64,000 nucleotides of DNA from Actinostola sp. cb2023 (GCA_033675265.1 JAUJYZ010000548.1:62001-126000); one strand, 5' to 3'. Counted from the stretch's first letter, positions 1 to 11,583 are shown. The notes: generated from the letters alone by a model not told the origin. Numbers and translations are program-made.

Positions 1-339
1 GGAGCCCATAAGTAGGAGCATCCATGTAGCATTAAAATCTGTCACGGAGTTTGAACAAGTTTGGCTATTTTTAGAACACGAAATTGACCAATCACTGTCA
101 AATAAAACGAGTTTATTATAGTTTATTAATCATAAATCTTTGCAGCCAGAAGGCTGAATTGCGTGATAAAGATATATAATAATAACATAAATATAATATA
201 GATTAAGCAAAATGCGATCCATTGTGTTCTTCGGCTTTCTTCTTCTGCAAAATTGCGCGCAATGTTGTACCATGTGCTTTCATAAAGAAATACTTCAGGG
301 AAACCCCCGCATCAAACGAAATACGTCAAAGTGTCTTAC
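1..339. other. Left edge, intronic sequence of the receptor-like gene
   Basis: No supported gene is visible here. The stretch lies 3' of the transmembrane exon on the minus strand, so the remaining cytoplasmic exons should be here or beyond the window edge. A 51-codon plus-strand frame at 212-367 starts with a hydrophobic stretch, but it overlaps the transmembrane exon on the other strand and is probably a chance frame. Confidence 0.4.
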
Positions 340-488
340 CAACAGACGGTCAGAGCTAGAGCGTTGAAATCCACTTATTTTCACTCTTCTCTTGTAAAAG
401 AACCAAGCCAGTGCGACGCAAATAATGATTACAATGATTACAATGATGGGGATGATGATGATGAGCGCCATCTCTGCACCACTAAGAC
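340..488 (-). CDS. Transmembrane exon of the IgGFc/Ig/SEA/FN3 receptor-like gene
   Basis: This exon encodes a membrane-spanning helix and the start of a cytoplasmic tail. A pyrimidine-rich acceptor (...CCAACAG) precedes it at 489 and a GTAAGA donor follows at 339. The translation has about 20 almost purely hydrophobic residues (ALIIIIPIIVIIVIIICVAL) and then WFFYKRRVK, a positive stop-transfer sequence, which predicts a type I topology. It enters in phase 1, matching the phase-1 end of the FN3 exon at 4875. Reading frame, phase and topology therefore agree that it belongs to the same minus-strand gene. It leaves in phase 0; the next exon was not found. Linkage to the FN3 exon across about 4.4 kb of minisatellite intron is inference. 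Confidence 0.68.
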
Positions 489-755
489 CTGTTGGAAAAA
501 GAAGTTCTTGACAAAGAATTTTAAACGCAGAGCACGAAAGATTTATTTCGTCTCTACTGCGACTGCGATCACAATGGTTAGCGGTCGCCGTTGTTTACTC
601 ACGCGCTCGACTACATGGGGAACATATATTTGATTGGATAGCAATTGAGGTGCTATTATATCTAGAAAGGAAAGGAGAAAGAGCATGCAAACATATCTGA
701 TCCCGATGGGATTCGAACCAACGACCTGCGGTTTTTTATAGCACTTGAACTTTGC
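489..755. other. Intron start with tRNA-like (SINE) fragment
   Basis: No gene is seen. At about 699-737 the minus strand contains a tRNA T-arm-like box (GGTTCGAATCC) followed by an acceptor-like end. No matching D-arm/A box is visible. It is best read as the stub of a tRNA-derived SINE, not a working tRNA. Confidence 0.4.
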
Positions 756-2983
756 CTCATTTTCGTGGTTACCTTTCCTAGAGTATTTGAGTGATTGTTT
801 TATAATTACATAAGCTCTGCGCGGTTACCTTTCCTAGAGTATTTGAGTGATTGTTTTATAATTACATAAGCTCTGCGTGGTTACCTTTCCTAGAATATTT
901 GAGTGATTGTTTTATAATTACATAAGCTCTGCGCGGTTACCTTTCCTAGAATATTTGAGTGATTGTTTTATAATTACATAAGTTCTGCGCGGTTACCTTT
1001 CCTAGAATATTTGAGTGATTGTTTTATAATTACATAAGCTCTGCGTAGTTACCTTTCCTAGAATATTTGAGTGATTGTTTTATAATTACATAAGCTCTGC
1101 GCGGTTACCTTTCCTAGATTATTTGAGTGATTGATTTATAATTACATAAGTTCTGCGCGGTTACCTTTCCTAGAATATTTGAGTGATTGTTTTATAATTA
1201 CATAAGTTCTGCGCGGTTACCTTTCCTAGAATATTTGAGTGATTGTTTTATAATTACATAAGCTCTGCGTGGTTACCTTTCATAGAATATTTGAGTGATT
1301 GTTTTATAATTACATAAGCTCTGCGTGGTTACCTTTCCCTAGAATATTTGAGTGATTGTTTTATAATTACATAAGTTCTGCGCGGTTACCTTTCCTAGAA
1401 TATTTGAGTGATTGTTTTATAATTACATAAGCTCTGCGTGGTTACCTTTCCTAGAATATTTGAGTGATTGTTTTATAATTACATAAGTTCTGCGCGGTTA
1501 CCTTTCCTAGAATATTTGAGTGATTGTTTTATAATTACATAAGCTCTGCGTGGTTACCTTTCCTAGAAATATTTGAGTGATTGTTTTATAATTACATAAG
1601 TTCTGCGCGGTTACCTTTCCTAGATTATTTGAGTGATTGTTTTATAATTACATAAGTTCTGCGCGGTTACCTTTCCTAGAATATTTGAGTGATTGTTTTA
1701 TAATTACATAAGCTCTGCGTGGTTACCTTTCCTAGAATATTTGAGTGATTGTTTTATAATTACATAAGCTCTGCGCGGTTACCTTTCCTAGATTATTTGA
1801 GTGATTGATTTATAATTACATAAGTTCTGCGCGGTTACCTTTCCTAGAATATTTGAGTGATGTTTGTTTTATAATTACATAAGTTCTGCGCGGTTACCTT
1901 TCCTAGAATATTTGAGTGATTGTTTTATAATTACATAAGCTCTGCGTGGTTACCTTTCATAGAATATTTGAGTGATTGTTTTATTTACATAGTTCTGCGC
2001 GGTTACCTTTCCTATATTTGAGTGATTATTTTATAATTACATAAGTTCTGCGCGGTTACCTTTCCTAGAATATTTGAGTGATTGTTTTTATAATTACATA
2101 AGCTCTGCGTGGTTACCTTTCCTAGAATATTTGAGTGATTGTTTTATAATTACATAAGTTCTGCGCGGTTACCTTTCCTAGAATATTTGAGTGATTTTTA
2201 TAATTACATAATTACCTTTCCTAGAATATTTGAGTGATTGTTTTATAATTACATAAGTCTCTGCGCGGTTACCTTTCCTAGAATTTGAGTGATTGTTTTA
2301 TAATTACATAAGTTCTGCGCGGTTACCTTTCCTAGAATATTTGAGTGATTGTTTTATAATTACATAAGTTCTGCGCGGTTACCTTTCCTAGAATATTTGA
2401 GTGATTGTTTTATAATTACATAAGTTCTGCGCGGTTACCTTTCCTAGAATATTTGAGTGATTGTTTTTTATAATTACATAAGCTAAGCTGCTGCGTGGTT
2501 ACCTTTCATAGAATATTTGAGTGATTGTTTTATAATTACATAAGTTCTGCGCGGTTACCTTTCCTAGAATATTTGAGTGATTGTTTTTATAATTACATAA
2601 TCTCTGCGTGCGGTTACCTTTCCTAGAATATTTGAGTGATTGTTTTATAATTACATAAGCTCTGCGCGGTTACCTTTCCTAGAATATTTGAGTGATTGTT
2701 TTATAATTACATAAGCTCTGCGTGGTTACCTTTCATAGAATATTTGAGTGATTGTTTTATAATTACATAAGTTCTGCGCGGTTACCTTTCCTAGATTATT
2801 TGAGTGATTGATTTATAATTACATAAGTTCTGCGCGGTTACCTTTCCTAGAATATTTGAGTGATTGTTTTATAATTACATAAGTTCTGCGCGGTTACCTT
2901 TCCTAGAATATTTGAGTGATTGTTTTATAATTACATAAGCTCTTCGTGGTTACCTTTCCTAGAATATTTGAGTGATTGTTTTA
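756..2983. repeat. 57-bp-class minisatellite, block 1
   Basis: About 40 tandem copies of a unit of about 56-58 bp containing GGTTACCTTTCCTAGA, a TTTGAGTGATTG segment and TATAATTACATAAG. Copies differ mainly at GCGCGG versus GCGTGG and CATAGA versus CCTAGA, and a few carry indels. The array is intronic to the receptor-like gene. Repeats are adjacent with no unique spacers, so it is not a CRISPR array. Confidence 0.95.
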
Positions 2984-2992
2984 TAATTACAT

Positions 2993-4098
2993 TAGCCTGT
3001 GAACAGGCTCTCCAAGGGGAGGGGGCAGGGGCAGGGGGAAGGAAAGGGAGGGGGACTGGGGAGGAGGAGAGGAGGGAGAGCCTGTAAACATTCTTCAGAG
3101 AATCCTGTTCCGCCCCCTAATGATTTTCGTCACGCTTCGATCAATTTGCATGTGAGTTTGACAGCTCGCTCGAAGTTAACCATATGCATAAAGAAGAATT
3201 CAGTTAAAATTTACTGGCATAATAAAATCCCGGTAAAATACAACGAATAAACGAGCGAAATACAAATGTTATCGTTCAATACAAGATTCCCTAGAGTATG
3301 GATACATGTATATTCTGTTTGAAGAAACAAAAGACTGAAATAGCTTCTAACGGCTCGATCCTACACAGACAGTAAAAACTGATCTAGCATCAGGCTAACA
3401 TCAGCTTGGTTTTATATGTAATTCCCCTTTCAAAGAGGAGAAGAGTATCCAGTCCAGTTCGATTCTGTGCTGTGCTGTTTTGAAATGTTCTCGCGATCGG
3501 CAAATACTGTAATGTAATGGGTCAAACAGCGATGCCGATCCACTACTCTGAGATGAGAAAATAAATAATATCCACGTCGAAATCCTTGCCACAGCTCTTT
3601 CTCGTTTTCAAACTCTTCTAAAGCGATTGTATTCATGCTCAGGTACGGTTGTTTGGACTGGGATGATTGCCGTAAAGTTATACGATGACGGTTGCTTTGC
3701 AGTCTACAGTTGTCTTTCGCGAATACCCCAAGTCATCATTTTTCCTTGCAGTAGACATTATACAGGCTTTCTGCTCGCTTTTAAGACTAGTAACATGTTC
3801 AATTGGTTTAACAAACTGCTCTAAAAATTAACACACGTTCAAACTCGTTCTCTCAAAAATCTACCATTTTGTTTACAGTTGTACTTGCTCATATACATGC
3901 TGACATGCTGAATGTCAAAATGTCAGTTGTTACGAAATTGACCAATCAGAGGCTGATACCAGATTCTGGTATCATGGAACAGTTTTCTCTGAAGAATGTT
4001 TACAGGCTCTCCTTCCCCTCTTCCCTCCTCCCCAGTCCCCCTCCCTTTCCTTCCCCTTCCCCTTCCTCCCTCTCCTTGGAGAGCCTGTTCACAGGCTA
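2993..4098. mobile_element. Non-autonomous inverted-repeat transposon inside the minisatellite
   Basis: A 1.1-kb insertion interrupts the minisatellite. Both ends carry a long inverted repeat starting TAGCCTGTGAACAGGCT, followed by a GA-rich tract on the left and its CT-rich complement on the right. The flanks repeat TAATTACAT (2984-2992 and 4099-4107), a 9-bp target duplication, although the tandem array makes the exact length ambiguous. It contains no transposase; the short frames inside are unsupported. An 8-9-bp duplication would suit hAT-like or similar DNA transposons, but the superfamily is not certain. Confidence 0.75.
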
Positions 4099-4862
4099 TA
4101 ATTACATAAGCTCTGCGTGGTTACCTTTCCTAGAATATTTGAGTGATTGTTTTATAATTACATAAGTTCTGCGCGGTTACCTTTCCTAGAATATTTGAGT
4201 GATTGTTTTATAATTACATAAGTTCTGCGCGGTTACCTTTCCTAGAATATTTGAGTGATTGTTTTATAATTACATAAGTTCTGCGCGGTTACCTTTCCTA
4301 GAATATTTGAGTGATTGTTTTATAATTACATAAGCTCCGCGTGGTTACCTTCATAGAATATTTGAGTGATTGTTTTATAATTACATAAGTTCTGCGCGGT
4401 TACCTTTCCTAGAATATTTGAGTGATTGTTTTATAATTACATAAGCTCTGCGTGGTTACCTTTCCTAGAATATTTGAGTGATTGTTTTATAATTACATAT
4501 GTTCTGCGCGGTTACCTTTCCTAGAATATTTGAGTGATCGAGAGTTGAAGCATCACGTTTACGGCGAACGCCAAACGTCAACAACGTACACGTGATCATG
4601 GTTTTGCTGTGTTTGCTCTCTATCGTTTCGCGTTTAGACGTAAATGTGGTTATTTTCTCGTTCTTAAAAAACATAAGTGTTCGTTTGTGTTTTTTCCCCC
4701 CGTTTAATTGACGTTTTTAAAGTGAAATTCAAAAGTCATTCTGACGTTTGGCGTTTGCGTAAACGCGATGCTTAAACTCTCTATTGTTTTCTATCTGTTT
4801 CACAAGCTCTGCGCGGTTACCTTTCCTAGAATATTTGAGTGATTGTTTTATAATTACATCAG
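4099..4862. repeat. 57-bp-class minisatellite, block 2
   Basis: The same minisatellite resumes after the insertion to about 4539, then one more copy lies at 4806-4860. The unique stretch 4540-4805 between them contains a short imperfect inverted repeat (CATCACGTTTACGG... against ...CGTAAACGCGATGC), probably another small MITE. Confidence 0.85.
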
Positions 4863-4874
4863 TAATATTCTTAC

Positions 4875-5165
4875 TTGTGTCAAGAGTGGTGATCTCCAGG
4901 CTCCCACTCGGCTTACTATGACCGTATTGGTTTTGGGCCTTGGTTCTTATAAGGTACCCAGTCCCCGCGTCCAGCCCATCGATCCTGTGATTATGACCCT
5001 TGACGGTGTCATACGTCATCCAAGTCACGTGACCAAACCGTTTATACTGAAGTAAGTAGCCAGATATGGCGAACAAGGCGCTGAGGTCAGGGGGGTCCCA
5101 CTGTATATGCACTGTAGATTCTTGGATTTCACTGGCTTGAGGTTTATTTGGTGGAGGTGGTTTTT
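4875..5165 (-). CDS. Fibronectin type III domain exon
   Basis: A 291-bp exon (97 codons, phase 1-1) with acceptor ...TATCTAG and donor GTAAGA. It encodes one FN3 domain: proline-rich entry (PPPPNKPQ), the VHIQWDPP strand with the conserved Trp, the Y-L-x-Y-K segment, and the late Y-x-I-R-x-K-A-x-N-x-x-G signature of strands F and G. A symmetric phase-1 exon carrying exactly one domain is typical of shuffled extracellular modules. It follows the SEA exons in the same phase and precedes the transmembrane exon. It is probably a membrane-proximal adhesion or ligand-binding module. Confidence 0.85.
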
Positions 5166-5578
5166 CTAGATAGTCATACAAATATTAAACAACACAATGT
5201 ATTCTGAGTTCTCTATACACGTAACATGAAGGAGTGAGGGAAAAGGTGTTAGTAAGAAGCCTGTTTGATATCAATAAACGACGTCATTTCCGGTCTCGTG
5301 AGGAATTTTCTTGATAGCACGTGGAGGGCAGTGTTTGCCCGTCATTTGAAGGCACATAATGAGATTCGAGGATTAACAGATGGTTAATACATGATTGTTC
5401 AAATAGTGTCGTCATGCGTAGATAATCACATCCTCTCCCCTCCTCTCCCCTCCCTATGTTGGTCTGCTGCCCTTACACGACATAAACGCTTCCTATCTCT
5501 CTCTCTCGCCTCCCAACCACTTCCTCCCCCTTCCCTCCCCTCCTCTCCCCTCCCTTCCCCTCCCCTCCCCTCCCTTAC
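5166..5578. other. Intron with CT-rich tract
   Basis: Intron between the SEA and FN3 exons. Positions 5430-5578 form a CCCTCC-rich low-complexity tract that produces Arg/Gly and Ser/Pro shadow frames. No gene is seen. Confidence 0.7.
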
Positions 5579-5779
5579 CTCTGAGTTCCACTGTAGGTAC
5601 AACATTGTAGTCACCAAGCTTGCCACCTTTGACAGAGACAGCGAGGTGTTGGCCTACTTTGTTCACGATGACTTGCGGGTTTTCGTCTTTGTTTTGTTTT
5701 TTGATCTCAACTCTAAAGATCACCTTGACACTTCCATTGCTGAAAGTAATTGTATCTTTTATTTCGTTTTCATTTCGCA
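5579..5779 (-). CDS. SEA domain, C-terminal half exon
   Basis: A 201-bp exon with acceptor ...CCCTTTTCAG and donor GTAAGG. It encodes the second half of a SEA domain: the diagnostic FSNGSVKVIFRVEI strand (SEA domains typically read F-x-N-G-S-V-x-V-x-F), then a helix and a final strand. It joins in phase 1 to the exon at 6983-7105, which supplies the first half. SEA domains often autoproteolyse at a G-S-V-V/I loop. Here the visible element is NGSVKV, so cleavage is possible but unproven. Confidence 0.8.
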
Positions 5780-6982
5780 CTGAAAAGGGCAGAGTCGACA
5801 ATTCTTTGTCGAAAAATGATTAAGAAAATGGGAGGACAAAAGCAGTGTGCATTTTTGCTATCTCTCGAAGACCCGTTCCGAGTTGCCTCCGAGTCGCTTT
5901 CAGGTTGCCTCCGAGTCGCTTCCGAGTCGCTTCCGAGTCGCTTCCGAGTCGCTTCCGAGTCGCTTCCGAGTCGCTTCCGAGTCGCTTCCGAGTTGCTTCC
6001 GAGTTGCGTCCGAATTGACTCCGAGCATTGTACATAATTTTACGGTAATGATGATTTCTCCTTCCTTTATTCCCAAGTGTACATGTTGACTGGGAACGAG
6101 TCTGTCCTTTTCCTTTTCGCAATGCTTTGACTTCTTCTCAAGACTGCAAAGAGCCATACAAAGAATCCCGGTGTGTGTGTGCTGGGGGCGGGCAGGGGGG
6201 GGGGGGCATATTATTTCTTCTTCTCTTCTCCCTCGTCCCTCCCGCTCGACCCTACCCCTCGTCCCTCCCCTTTCTCCTCGTCCCAAACCCCTAAAACTTA
6301 AAACCGCCAAGCTACGCAAGCTAGAGGGGTATTTTACGACGACAGTCCCACCAATATGGGAGTGGAGTGTCTCACATGCAAGAACCATAAACGTACACCT
6401 CTATACTTTTATCATCAGTTCGCGAATTCCTTTCTTACCCAAATCCTAGAATGCTGATTCGTTGAAACCATGTGATGTTCTCAAAGACTTTAGTGAGCTG
6501 AAAGAGTTAGAAAACAAATAATATACTTGTCAAACAGTAAGGTTATGTTGAGCGCGACATTTCGATTCATCAGACGATGCGGTGATTCTCATAACTACTA
6601 ATTAGCCTCAGACGTTAGCAGTTGTCGCACTCAGTGTTAAGTTTTATACATTGATCTCTGTCGGCATATCTGGCTTACAATAGTCGTCAAAACATCAAAT
6701 AAATCATGCAGCAGAGCAACAAATTGACACAATATGATGATGATCACAACGATGATGTTAGAAGAAACATCCACTGCTGTATCGCTCAAATAAATCCAAA
6801 TATCAAAATGAAGATCCATTTTGTAAAATATGTGTCTGTACAGTGTAGGTTTCCTTTAAAGAGCACAATTGAGAGGATGATGACAATGATGATGATGACG
6901 ATGACGACGACGATGATGATGACAATGATGATGATGATGATGATGATGATCGATGCATGATGATGATGATGATGACGATTAC
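5780..6982. repeat. Intron with 11-bp minisatellite and ATG trinucleotide tract
   Basis: About 5880-6020 is a tandem array of the 11-bp unit CTTCCGAGTCG. About 6875-6980 is an (ATG)n tract. A G-run lies near 6194-6206. Frames such as SESLPSRF and poly-His/Ile are products of these repeats. No gene is supported. Confidence 0.85.
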
Positions 6983-7105
6983 TCGATTGTACCTCGCGTT
7001 TCATGGTCCTCGCCAGGGTTGCAAAGTCTTCTGATTGTTGATCTTCCAGCGACTCGCTGTAGACCTGATCTTTAAGAGTGACACTGGCGTCGACATCAAC
7101 AATGT
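6983..7105 (-). CDS. SEA domain, N-terminal half exon
   Basis: A 123-bp exon with acceptor ...ATATGGAAG and donor GTAATC. It encodes the first half of a SEA domain (DQVYSESLEDQQSEDF and then a helix ending KREVQS). Entry and exit phase (1 and 1) match the Ig exon upstream and the SEA second-half exon downstream, which fixes the choice of donor: the alternative GTACAA site ten bases earlier would break the frame. The donor sits next to the (ATG)n tract, so repeat length changes could affect it. Confidence 0.72.
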
Positions 7106-7865
7106 CTTCCATATGAAACACAAACACATATTTACAATTCTTTTAAGAAAAGATGTTAATTTGATGATCGATGGTTCGATCGGTCGTATGACGTGAATGA
7201 ATAGTCCCTATCCCGTTGTAAAACCGCTGTACTTATTATTGTATCCCATTTGTACAGGGTTAGCCTCTAGTCAGTGTAAATTATTCACAAATATCAACAA
7301 GAACACGAACAAATGTTGACATAAAACAATAGAAACATTTTTGATTTGCACGGACTGTTTTCTGAATCGAGGCTGAGCCTGTACAAATGCGTCTTTTGTC
7401 AAGGACAGCGGTCATCTCTAAACAACGCGAAACTGGAGTATGGTACTACGCTGGCAATCTCCTACGTGTACGTTCACTACAGTATTGTATAAATACACTG
7501 TTGTACGTTTGCGTGTTCTATCACAGGCAGCCCAACCATTTATTCAGAGCCTAGCTACTTATAATAAATACAAATTTGTATGTGCGCGTCTTTTTTGACG
7601 GGTTTCCTGAGGTAGCGCGTGCGAAAAACGTACTATGTTGGGCTCTCAGTGTTTTACGTAAGGAAATCACACGCTATTGCGTAACGTCGCGCGTTTGCGT
7701 TCAATGCAATGTTGAAGCAATACACGCGCGTGATTTCCTTACGTAAAGCACATGGAGCCCAACATAATACGTATTGCGCACGCTCTACCAAGAAAGGCAT
7801 CACACAAAGACGCACGCATACAAATCTATTTTTATTTATTATCATTGCCCTCAGAGGAGATTCAC
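7106..7865. repeat. Intron with fold-back MITE
   Basis: About 7585-7800 is a fold-back element: ATGTTGGGCTC...TTACGTAAGGAAATCAC on one side and its inverted copy GTGATTTCCTTACGTAA...GAGCCCAACAT on the other. Related sequences with GTTGGGCTCCCTGTG lie near 22490 and 27190, so this is a small repeat family. No gene is seen. Confidence 0.7.
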
Positions 7866-8509
7866 AGTACCAGTATCTGATTTTATACTTTACTTACCAT
7901 CGTGTATAGTGAGATTCACAGTACCAGTATCTGACTGTACATTACTTACCATCGTGTATAATGAGATTCACAGTACAGTATCTGACTGTATACTACCATC
8001 TGTGAGATTCACTTACCAGTATCTGACTGTACATTACTTACCATCGTGTATAATGAGATTCACAGTACCAGTATCTGACTGTACATTACTTACCATCTTG
8101 TATAATGAGATTCACAGTACCAGTATCTGACTGTACATTACTTACCATCGTGTATAATGAGATTCACAGTACCAGTATCTGACTGTACATTACTTACCAT
8201 CGTGTATAATGAGATTCACAGTACCAGTATCTGACTGTACATTACTTACCATCGTGTATAATGAGATTCACAGTACCAGTATCTGACTGTACATTACTTA
8301 CCATCGTGTATAGTGAGATTCACAGTACCAGTATCTGACTGTACATTACTTACCATCGTGTATAGTGAGATTCACAGTACCAGTATCTGACTGTACATTA
8401 CTTACCATCGTGTATAGTGAGATTCACAGTACCAGTATCTGACTGTACATTATTTACCATCGTGTATAGTGAGATTCACAGTACCAGTATCTGACTGTAC
8501 ATTACTTAC
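7866..8509. repeat. 52-bp tandem repeat made from the Ig exon's 3' end and its splice donor
   Basis: About twelve copies of a 52-bp unit. On the minus strand each unit contains the last coding bases of the adjacent Ig exon (the part encoding GTVNLTIHDG), the GTAAGT donor and about 15 bp of intron. Only the copy at 8510 is joined to the full exon. Copies near 7960-8020 are truncated. Confidence 0.9.
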
Positions 8510-8836
8510 CATCGTGTATAGTGAGATTCACAGTACCAGTATCGTTACCAACTGCGTTAGTAGCCACACATCGATAAATACCAGAATCTCGAACCCGCGT
8601 CTCTGATATCAACAAAGAATTATCTTTTTGCATAGATTTGACTCTCGTTCTTTGAGACAAATCATCCAATACCTCGATGTCTTGTATGGAATACGACTTA
8701 TCAACGTACTGGCCATTCGGTAGAATCCACATCACCTTGGGTTCAGGATTCCCCATTACATAGCAACCTAATGTCACATTCTCTTCAGTCGCTAATAGCA
8801 ACGACGACGGGCGCACGGTCACATCCGGGTACCAAC
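8510..8836 (-). CDS. Immunoglobulin (I-set/C2-like) domain exon
   Basis: A 327-bp phase 1-1 exon with acceptor ...TCTAATTTCAG and donor GTAAGT. It encodes one Ig domain: TLGCYVMGNPEPKVMW contains the strand-B Cys and strand-C Trp, and DSGIYRCVATNAVG is the D-x-G-x-Y-x-C strand F with the second Cys. It splices in phase 1 from the IgGFc exon and into the SEA exon. The exon's 3' boundary has been amplified into the neighbouring 52-bp tandem array, leaving many copies of its donor in the intron. Confidence 0.88.
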
Positions 8837-8839
8837 CTG

Positions 8840-9262
8840 AAATTAGAGATTGAGTGGATGTGGAGATTCTGAATCAGTGTATGTGGAGATTCAGTGTATG
8901 TGGAGATTGAATGTATGTGGAGATTCAGTAGCTTTCAGTGGATGCGGAGATTCAGTGTTTGTGGAGATTCAGTGTATGTGGAGATTGAATGTATGTGGAG
9001 ATTCAGTGTATGTGGAGATTGAATGTATGTGGAGATTCAGTAGCTTTCAGTGGATGCGGAGATTCAGTGTTTGTGGAGATTCAGTGTTTGTGGAGATTCA
9101 ATGTATGTGGAGATTGAGTGTATGTGGAGATTGAGTGTATGTGGAGATTGAGTGTATGTGGAGATTGAGTGTATGTGAAGATTGAGTGTATGTGGAGATT
9201 GAGTGTTTGTGGAGATTCAGTGTATGTGGAGATTCAGTGTATGTGGAGATTCAGTGTTGAAT
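8840..9262. repeat. 17-bp-class minisatellite (GTGTATGTGGAGATTCA)n
   Basis: Tandem array of a 17-bp unit with variants (GAATGTATG, GGATGCGGAG). It fills most of the intron between the IgGFc exon and the Ig exon. The plus-strand frame rich in CGDSVYVEIQ is repeat-derived. Confidence 0.9.
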
Positions 9263-9323
9263 TCAATTTAAGAAACATTTTAAGCTGTTTTGTTGCCTGT
9301 TTCCTTTAAGTGCAGTCCCTAAC

Positions 9324-11279
9324 CTTCTTTCTTGAACCGTAGATATTGAATGCGGGTTTTGTTTTTACAAGCAGTAGAGACGACCCACGTTCTCTTGACC
9401 ACCACAGCATTAGTGTATCCACAGTCACGGACTTTACTCCAGTCATCGTCCTTGTAGCTCACCGAGACTTTCCCCGTGCAGTTGGACGCTACTGTGGGCT
9501 TCCCTGAATCATACTGTCCCGCAGGGAGTTCATCACAGTCTATAGCCACTTCAGAGGATGAAGGGAAGTAGACGACAAGCGTTTGTTGCACGTAGATGTT
9601 AACAGTTTGATTTAGTGTTATTGTATTCAAGCAGCCATCTGTTAAGGTCCAAGTACGATTTGTATACTTCCAACAACCATTACTTGGCAACGAGACGTCT
9701 TTGTAGAATATGGTGAGGTTTCCTCGAACATTGCACATGCCAAAGGCTTGATGTTTTGGCGTACTCACCATCCTCATGTGCGGAATGTAGCACTCAGTCT
9801 CGTTAACAGATGCCGGTGCTTGGATCACTGGAATTGGCGTTGCTAAGTCCTCGTCGATTTTCCCATCACCATCGTCGTCAATTCCATTCATTAACTCTTC
9901 GTCGGCTCTGCCGTCGCAATCGTTATCTCGTCGGTCTCCAGGGACCATTGGTGGATTTGTCGTGCAGGTCGGAAAACGACGAAATATACGAAGACCCGCA
10001 GGAAACCCGAAGGACCTAAAGTCATCTTTACAAAGAATCATCAATGAGAAGAATTTCAAAGGTGACGTGTGGAAGAAACGGTAATGCCCGGATGTTAAGT
10101 TGACTGTAGCCGTCGCGTACAGATCACTGAACGGAACGCTCGTCCATGTTATCGTATTCACGGGTGAAATGCTTTTCGTTACAATGTTTTTCGTTTGTCT
10201 TGAACTAACAAAAATGTCAGCGTAACATTGGATAGGCGTAGAAAAGAATAAAGGGACCAACATAGTGTAGTCGTTAGACCACTGGTCCTTAGCGGGCACG
10301 ATGCTCATAAAAGGCCCGAAATTGGAATCATCAACCGAACGTGATTTCCCATACTGCACCACGAGACAAGGATTTGACGTCAAAATCACGTGACTGGTAC
10401 CTGGAGGCGCGTCAAATTCATAAAATTCCCCTGCGTTGATTTTTACGACCAGCGGTCCACTGCTGAGTTGTATGCGCACGGCCGTTTGATTCTGTGAAGC
10501 GAGAATGTGGAAAATATCCCCCACCTTTCTGTAGGCGGTTGACTTGATGAGAAACGTTTTGCCCCAGGTTGATATCGGAGGCATTTGTTCAACGAGGTGC
10601 TCACAAATCTTCACATTAAATGGCACCGTAGCGCAATCATTGCCAGAATAAACGGACACTACCTTATTAGATATGAGACGAGTTCCTGTCAGTGAGCCGG
10701 CACCGAGATCTGGAGCAAAGCTTGCCATCAACTGGAATGAATCCAAGGCGTCCAGAGAAATTTTAAAAGAGTCTCCACTCGTATACGTCTTCCCGTCGAC
10801 CGTCACGCTTCCAGGAACCGAAAGTCTGAGGATAAAAGTGACTTCCGTCCCAGACAGTGCCGCCGTTACCATGACAGCTGAACCGTGCGCAGCCGGATAC
10901 GTCATCACCATGTATTCGTTGCCTAATTGTAAAAACCTCAACGGTAGAGCGAGGAATCCATCACTCGATTGGTGCACAACGTCAATGCCGTACACAGAGA
11001 TTGACGAGTTGGCAAAAATCCGAATTCCTTTTTTTACTTCTAAACCGGTTTTGCTAGACATGCGCACTTTGCCTGGCAAGTCAACGGCCACTGATTCCCC
11101 AGGACGCAATATTGCTATTCTACTTTCATTGATTGAAGGTATTTGAATGTATGCATGAGCATTCTCGTCTGCTGTGAGATACAGACGATTGACGCCCCTC
11201 GTGGCTTTTCTTCGAGATTGCGCAGGGAAACCAACAACAAAAGTGTTGTCTTTGTTGGTAAAAACTTCTTCATTTTGAG
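9324..11279 (-). CDS. Giant exon: IgGFc-binding-like N-terminal region and metal-binding D-rich motif
   Basis: A 1956-bp exon (652 codons) with acceptor ...TTGTTTTTCAG at 11280 and donor GTTAGG at 9323. It is open throughout. The true exon begins upstream of the first Met, because the frame runs back to the acceptor. Residues about 1-430 resemble the IgGFc-binding family (N-E-E-V-F-T-N-K-D-N start, SVAVDLPGKVR, SVYGID, LVEQMPPISTWGKTF). Then comes a tandem acidic DNDCDGRADEE / DDDGDGKIDED motif like the EF-hand-type repeats of secreted proteins, followed by a Cys-containing region with hyalin-like features. N-glycosylation sequons are frequent. Family knowledge suggests an extracellular mucin-like or opsonin-like role. 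The signal-peptide exon was not identified. Confidence 0.82.
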
Positions 11280-11583
11280 CTGAAAAACAAGTAAAAATGG
11301 AAATAAAATGAAATATGTATGATCTGTAATGATCTGTTCTTGGCTACCAGATCGCGGCAACAAATTCCCTCATTCGTTCATTCCCTCCTCCGTCCATCCT
11401 GCACTCGGTCTGTCTCACGTTATTCGAGTTGTTTATGCGGAGACAATTGTGTGCAATGTCCCGGGGAGTACTCCCCTATATATGCTATAAGGGTATGTGC
11501 CGGCGGGATATATAGGGTATGACTTCTAATTAATTTGAGCTCGTCAGGTCTTTTCTCTACTTTATTTAATTTGTATTAAAATA
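11280..11583. other. Intron, no feature recognised
   Basis: Sequence upstream (5' on the minus strand) of the giant exon. I see no signal-peptide exon and no clear repeat. Confidence 0.4.

Noticed and set aside
212..367. 51-codon secreted-peptide-like plus-strand frame
   Set aside because: It overlaps the transmembrane exon on the other strand and has no further support.
331..633. Plus-strand 100-codon frame
   Set aside because: No ATG start, overlaps a well-supported transmembrane exon on the minus strand and has no recognisable content.
756..2983. CRISPR-like array
   Set aside because: Repeats are directly adjacent, without unique spacers, in eukaryotic intron sequence.
5820..6388. Overlapping SESLPSRF / SDSEATRKRLG frames on both strands
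   Set aside because: Produced by the 11-bp CTTCCGAGTCG array.
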